Below, one piece after another: positions 61,165-64,000 of a stretch of 64,000 nt of DNA. This DNA is from Lactobacillus sp. YT155 (lineage in GTDB: Bacteria > Bacillota > Bacilli > Lactobacillales > Lactobacillaceae), in contig NZ_JAUKWP010000004.1 in the NCBI RefSeq assembly GCF_030504545.1, positions 62,001 through 126,000 on the forward strand, given 5' to 3'. The notes below the pieces were generated by a model. The model did no database searches. It saw nothing but the letters and a program-made list of their open reading frames with translations, and was not told where the DNA came from. The position numbers and the translations under genes were made by a program. Position 1 is the first letter of the stretch. Each line of letters opens with the position of its first letter.

Positions 61165-64000
61165 TCAGATATCTTTACTAATTCTTTTATAGAATGAAAA
61201 GTAAAATGCAGTGGTAATAGTCATCAAACCTAGCATACTTACAAGTATTTCTTCAATAAGATTTTCACCTGTTTGAGGAAGATGTTTATGTTTAGTAGCT
61301 TTTTTAGTTACACCACCGGGCACAGTGCTCTGTCCTTTATCATGGTTAGAATTAGAATTATTATTTCCTTCATTACCATTATTGCCACTATTGTTTTCAT
61401 CTTTTAAATCTTGAACAGTGATTTCACTCGTCTTATTAGCAGTCACACTTGTTTTGTATGTTTGAGTATTAATTTTGTAACCTGTTGGTGCTTTGGTTTC
61501 TTTAATAGTAACCTCTCCAACTGGCAAATTATTAGCTATCACTTCACCATTATTAGTTGTTATTAGTTGATAGGTCTTGCCGTTCACGTCAGTCAATTCA
61601 AATTCTGCATTGGCTAATTTTTGATGTGTTTGACTATCAACTTTAATAATTTTGACACTACCAGTTTGTTCAGGAATGTCTTTTTTATGGTCTTCAACCG
61701 TAATTAGTTTAGGACTTTCGTCATCGCTACTAATCGTAATTGTTTGCTCTTTAGCTATCTCATAACCAGTTGGCGCTTTAGTTTCTACTAGTTGATAAGT
61801 TCCAAAATCAACATTTTCAAAGAGCAGTTGACCATTACTATCGGTTTTATCTGATTGAACAGTTTTTCCATCTTGATCTTTCAAAGTAAATTCGGCATCG
61901 GCTAATTTCAAACTATGATTATCAGCATCAACTTTTTCAATTTTGAAAGTTCCTTTTTGTTCCGGTACAACAACTTTTTTGTCAGTGACAGTTTGAGTGG
62001 TTACCGTGTCTTTAGAAACAGTAATCGTATATTTTTCAGAATTAAGTTCATATCCAGCAGGAGCGCTAATTTCTTCAAGTGTATATTCACCGACTGGTAA
62101 ACTATCAAATTTCAAAGTTCCTGTTGCATCAGTGACACCGGTATATTCTTGATTATCGGCTGAAGTTAATTTGAAGCCTGCATCTGGTAAGAACATGGTT
62201 GCATTAGTATCATCAACCTTTTTAATTTCTAAACCACCAAATTCTTGCGTAACTTCTTGTTGGTCTTTCACAATTTGAGTTGTGGTTTGACCATCCTCTA
62301 CGGTAACGGTGTATTCAGCAGTATCTAACTTGTATCCTGTTGGCGCTTTAGTTTCAACTAACTTATATTCGCCAACTGGTAAATTACTAAAATTAATTTC
62401 TCCGTTACTATCAGTAGTTCCGGTGTATTCCTTATTATCGGCACTAGTTAACTTGAATTCTGCATTTGCTAGCAGTTTAGATGAATCTAGTTCATCTTGT
62501 TTAATAACTTTGATACTTCCTTGTTTATCGGGAATTACTGGATCTTCTCCTGTTGTTCCAATAAGTGCGGTATCTGATTCAACAGGAGCTTGAATACTTC
62601 CGTTCTCATCAGTTGCCTTGGCAGCAAAAGTGTTTCCAGAAATCATATCTTTACTGTAATCAACACCTTCTGGTGTCACAGCATGTGCAGTCATGGTAAT
62701 GCTCTTACCTTGTTGTAAAACAAATGAGTCGTCACCTTTAATGCGAATCATCGTCACTTTTGACCAATCACTAACTTGACTAGCATCGACCCAGTTGGAA
62801 TCTAAATCAGAATCAATACTATCTTTAGGGGTATCAGTAGAATAATATACTTTTACATTATCTGGAATATCAGTTACTGGTCCAGATAATTGCATAGGAA
62901 ATTGTGAGCCACGCTCTTTATCCTCAGTAATCATATGATCATCTTTAGTTGGTAAAACATCAACAGAATCTAGTTGATTAAAGTCACTGTGAAGACTGTA
63001 GTTAGCAATCTTTAATTTGTACTTATAGGCTTCACCAGGTGCACTGGCAACTTTACCAGTGTCTTCTACCCAATTGTCTTCGTTTTCTTTTGAAACCATC
63101 TTAATAACTGTCAAACGAGCAGCTGGTTCATAGTCAAAAGTTCCGGCTGTATGAACATACCCATCTACATAATCGGTGTCATCATACAAACCATAATTGG
63201 TGGCAGTTTTTTTATTTGGCACTTTATATCCTTGTTGATCAACTTGAGTATAGTCATAAGTCGATTTGTCATTATCTAAGATTAAGAATGCTTCGCCATT
63301 AACCTTGCCACGGTCCAACGCCTTGGTAGCAGTAATAGGAATGGTATAGCTTAATGTTGTGGTTAAGAAATTCCCATCATCTTGGTCAACTGGTTTGGCA
63401 TTTTTCTTAGATGATGAAATTTGATCATTAGTAATATCACCAATAATCGCAGTTTTTCCAGAGTTCTTATAATTGTTAATTACTTGTAAATTCTTAAGGT
63501 TCTTAACTTGATCCATTTTTGAATCATCTAGTTTAACTCCTGGGTTGAACAAGAAAGCCACTTTAGCATTCTTCAAGTTAGGATCTTTCAACATTTGCGC
63601 ATTGTACACATCGAAATTCGTGGTGGCATTGATAGTTCCACCAGATAATAATTGTCCTTCGCTATAAGTTAGATTCTTAGCCGTAATATGAGGAAGAACC
63701 TTATAAAGGTTAACTCCTGGTGTTTCTTCATAAGTCATTCGATCTGGGTCACCATCATCATAAGAAATTGTAGCTTTGTTTCTAAAATAATAATCTATCA
63801 ATTCCTCAGGTTGAATTTGTTCATTACGCATTTTGTCTGTGATACTAACACTATTATTGGTTGAATCACCAGTTATTTGAAGATAAAAGAAGGCACTTTT
63901 ATCATCGGAATTAAATACAGCAGGATTAGTAAATTTTAGCTCAATTTTTTTGACACCTTTTAAATCCTTGTTGAAAGTAACGTTGTATCTTAAATCTACG
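61165..64000 (-). CDS. LPxTG surface protein with Cna-B/SpaA repeats, 5' end outside window
   Basis: The frame is open to the window edge, with no stop among the 56 codons upstream of the ATG at 63831, so at least 944 residues are present and the N-terminus is missing. The visible N-terminal part is a non-repeated adhesin-like region. It is followed by four Cna-B/SpaA-type domains of about 90 residues, three of which carry ETKAPTGY (one has EEISAPAGY). The typical Lys residues for intramolecular isopeptide bonds are in the first strands (VIKQDE, IKKVDD, IEKVDA, IIKVDS). The tail is Asn/Gly/Ser-rich, then LPQTGEN, a membrane helix and a short basic end for sortase. A pilin-like or adhesin role is inferred. 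Confidence 0.92.
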   Translation of the reverse strand, partial: VDLRYNVTFNKDLKGVKKIELKFTNPAVFNSDDKSAFFYLQITGDSTNNSVSITDKMRNEQIQPEELIDYYFRNKATISYDDGDPDRMTYEETPGVNLYKVLPHITAKNLTYSEGQLLSGGTINATTNFDVYNAQMLKDPNLKNAKVAFLFNPGVKLDDSKMDQVKNLKNLQVINNYKNSGKTAIIGDITNDQISSSKKNAKPVDQDDGNFLTTTLSYTIPITATKALDRGKVNGEAFLILDNDKSTYDYTQVDQQGYKVPNKKTATNYGLYDDTDYVDGYVHTAGTFDYEPAARLTVIKMVSKENEDNWVEDTGKVASAPGEAYKYKLKIANYSLHSDFNQLDSVDVLPTKDDHMITEDKERGSQFPMQLSGPVTDIPDNVKVYYSTDTPKDSIDSDLDSNWVDASQVSDWSKVTMIRIKGDDSFVLQQGKSITMTAHAVTPEGVDYSKDMISGNTFAAKATDENGSIQAPVESDTALIGTTGEDPVIPDKQGSIKVIKQDELDSSKLLANAEFKLTSADNKEYTGTTDSNGEINFSNLPVGEYKLVETKAPTGYKLDTAEYTVTVEDGQTTTQIVKDQQEVTQEFGGLEIKKVDDTNATMFLPDAGFKLTSADNQEYTGVTDATGTLKFDSLPVGEYTLEEISAPAGYELNSEKYTITVSKDTVTTQTVTDKKVVVPEQKGTFKIEKVDADNHSLKLADAEFTLKDQDGKTVQSDKTDSNGQLLFENVDFGTYQLVETKAPTGYEIAKEQTITISSDDESPKLITVEDHKKDIPEQTGSVKIIKVDSQTHQKLANAEFELTDVNGKTYQLITTNNGEVIANNLPVGEVTIKETKAPTGYKINTQTYKTSVTANKTSEITVQDLKDENNSGNNGNEGNNNSNSNHDKGQSTVPGGVTKKATKHKHLPQTGENLIEEILVSMLGLMTITTAFYFSFYKRISKDI
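61395..62523 (-). repeat. Four Cna-B/SpaA-type repeats
   Basis: Tandem domains start GSIKVIKQDE, GGLEIKKVDD, GTFKIEKVDA and GSVKIIKVDS, at roughly 270-300 nt spacing. They are less alike than the MucBP repeats, so they are old duplications. Confidence 0.85.

Overview
The window is core chromosome of a low-GC Gram-positive bacterium, almost certainly a member of the Lactobacillaceae. The grounds are the AT-rich codon use, the Bacillus/Lactobacillus-type gene order, LPxTG surface proteins with MucBP and Cna-B repeats, DUF3042 and DUF910 small proteins, and no dxs gene in the isoprenoid cluster. A Companilactobacillus-like species is my guess, but the genus cannot be fixed from what I can see. 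Nearly all genes lie on the minus strand in long, tightly packed operons. I see no insertion sequence, prophage, integrase or CRISPR array.

Layout. 1-467: 3' part of lexA (+). 498-15418 (minus): the translation, secretion and chromosome cluster, in transcription order yloU, fakA, recG, plsX, acpP, rnc, smc, ftsY, ylxM, ffh, then rpsP-rimM-trmD with its own promoter, then rplS with its own promoter and leader. 15670-15855: rpmB (+). 15887-26274 (minus): gmk, rpoZ, priA, fmt, rsmB, prpC, prkC, rsgA, rpe, thiN. 26445-26774 (+): a lone 109-residue gene with a GAAC-N4-GTTC LexA operator inside its promoter. 26763-34057 (minus): efp, yqhY, nusB, folD, xseA, xseB, ispA, tlyA, recN. 34226-34933: an unrecognised membrane protein with a C-terminal segment like ribosomal protein L7/L12. 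35068-36011: rplU-prp-rpmA. 36141-39096: an OpuA-type glycine betaine importer. 39222-39587: a DUF1304 membrane protein. 39727-39800: tRNA-Arg(UCU). 39951-43703: a large MucBP-repeat LPxTG protein. 43866-52274: miaA, DUF3042 (+), rhodanese-like protein, glkA, yqgQ, rhomboid protease, 5-formyl-THF cyclo-ligase, rpmG, a class B PBP, a HesB-like protein, greA, mltG. 52326-56116: pheST behind a T-box leader. 56122-57455: an HD-domain protein and a TrmH-family methyltransferase. 57521-58874 (+): acylphosphatase and yidC. 58883-61017 (minus): a histidine kinase/response regulator pair. 61165-64000: a Cna-B-repeat LPxTG protein cut by the window edge.

How the genes work together. ffh, ftsY and ylxM (SRP pathway), yidC and the rhomboid protease serve membrane proteins. 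prkC/prpC sense the wall and signal, while the PBP and mltG build it. fakA, plsX and acpP feed phospholipid synthesis. recG, recN, priA, xseAB, smc, lexA and the SOS-box gene serve DNA repair and chromosome upkeep. trmD, rimM, miaA, rsmB, tlyA, rsgA, efp and the ribosomal protein genes serve translation.

The most interesting points are the small gene with a LexA-type operator at 26386-26774, the membrane protein with an L7/L12-like tail at 34226-34933, a complete terminator inside the opuA leader, terminator-like hairpins wedged between tightly spaced operon genes, a 51-nt tandem duplication in pheT, and the MucBP protein whose last repeat carries a charged insertion.
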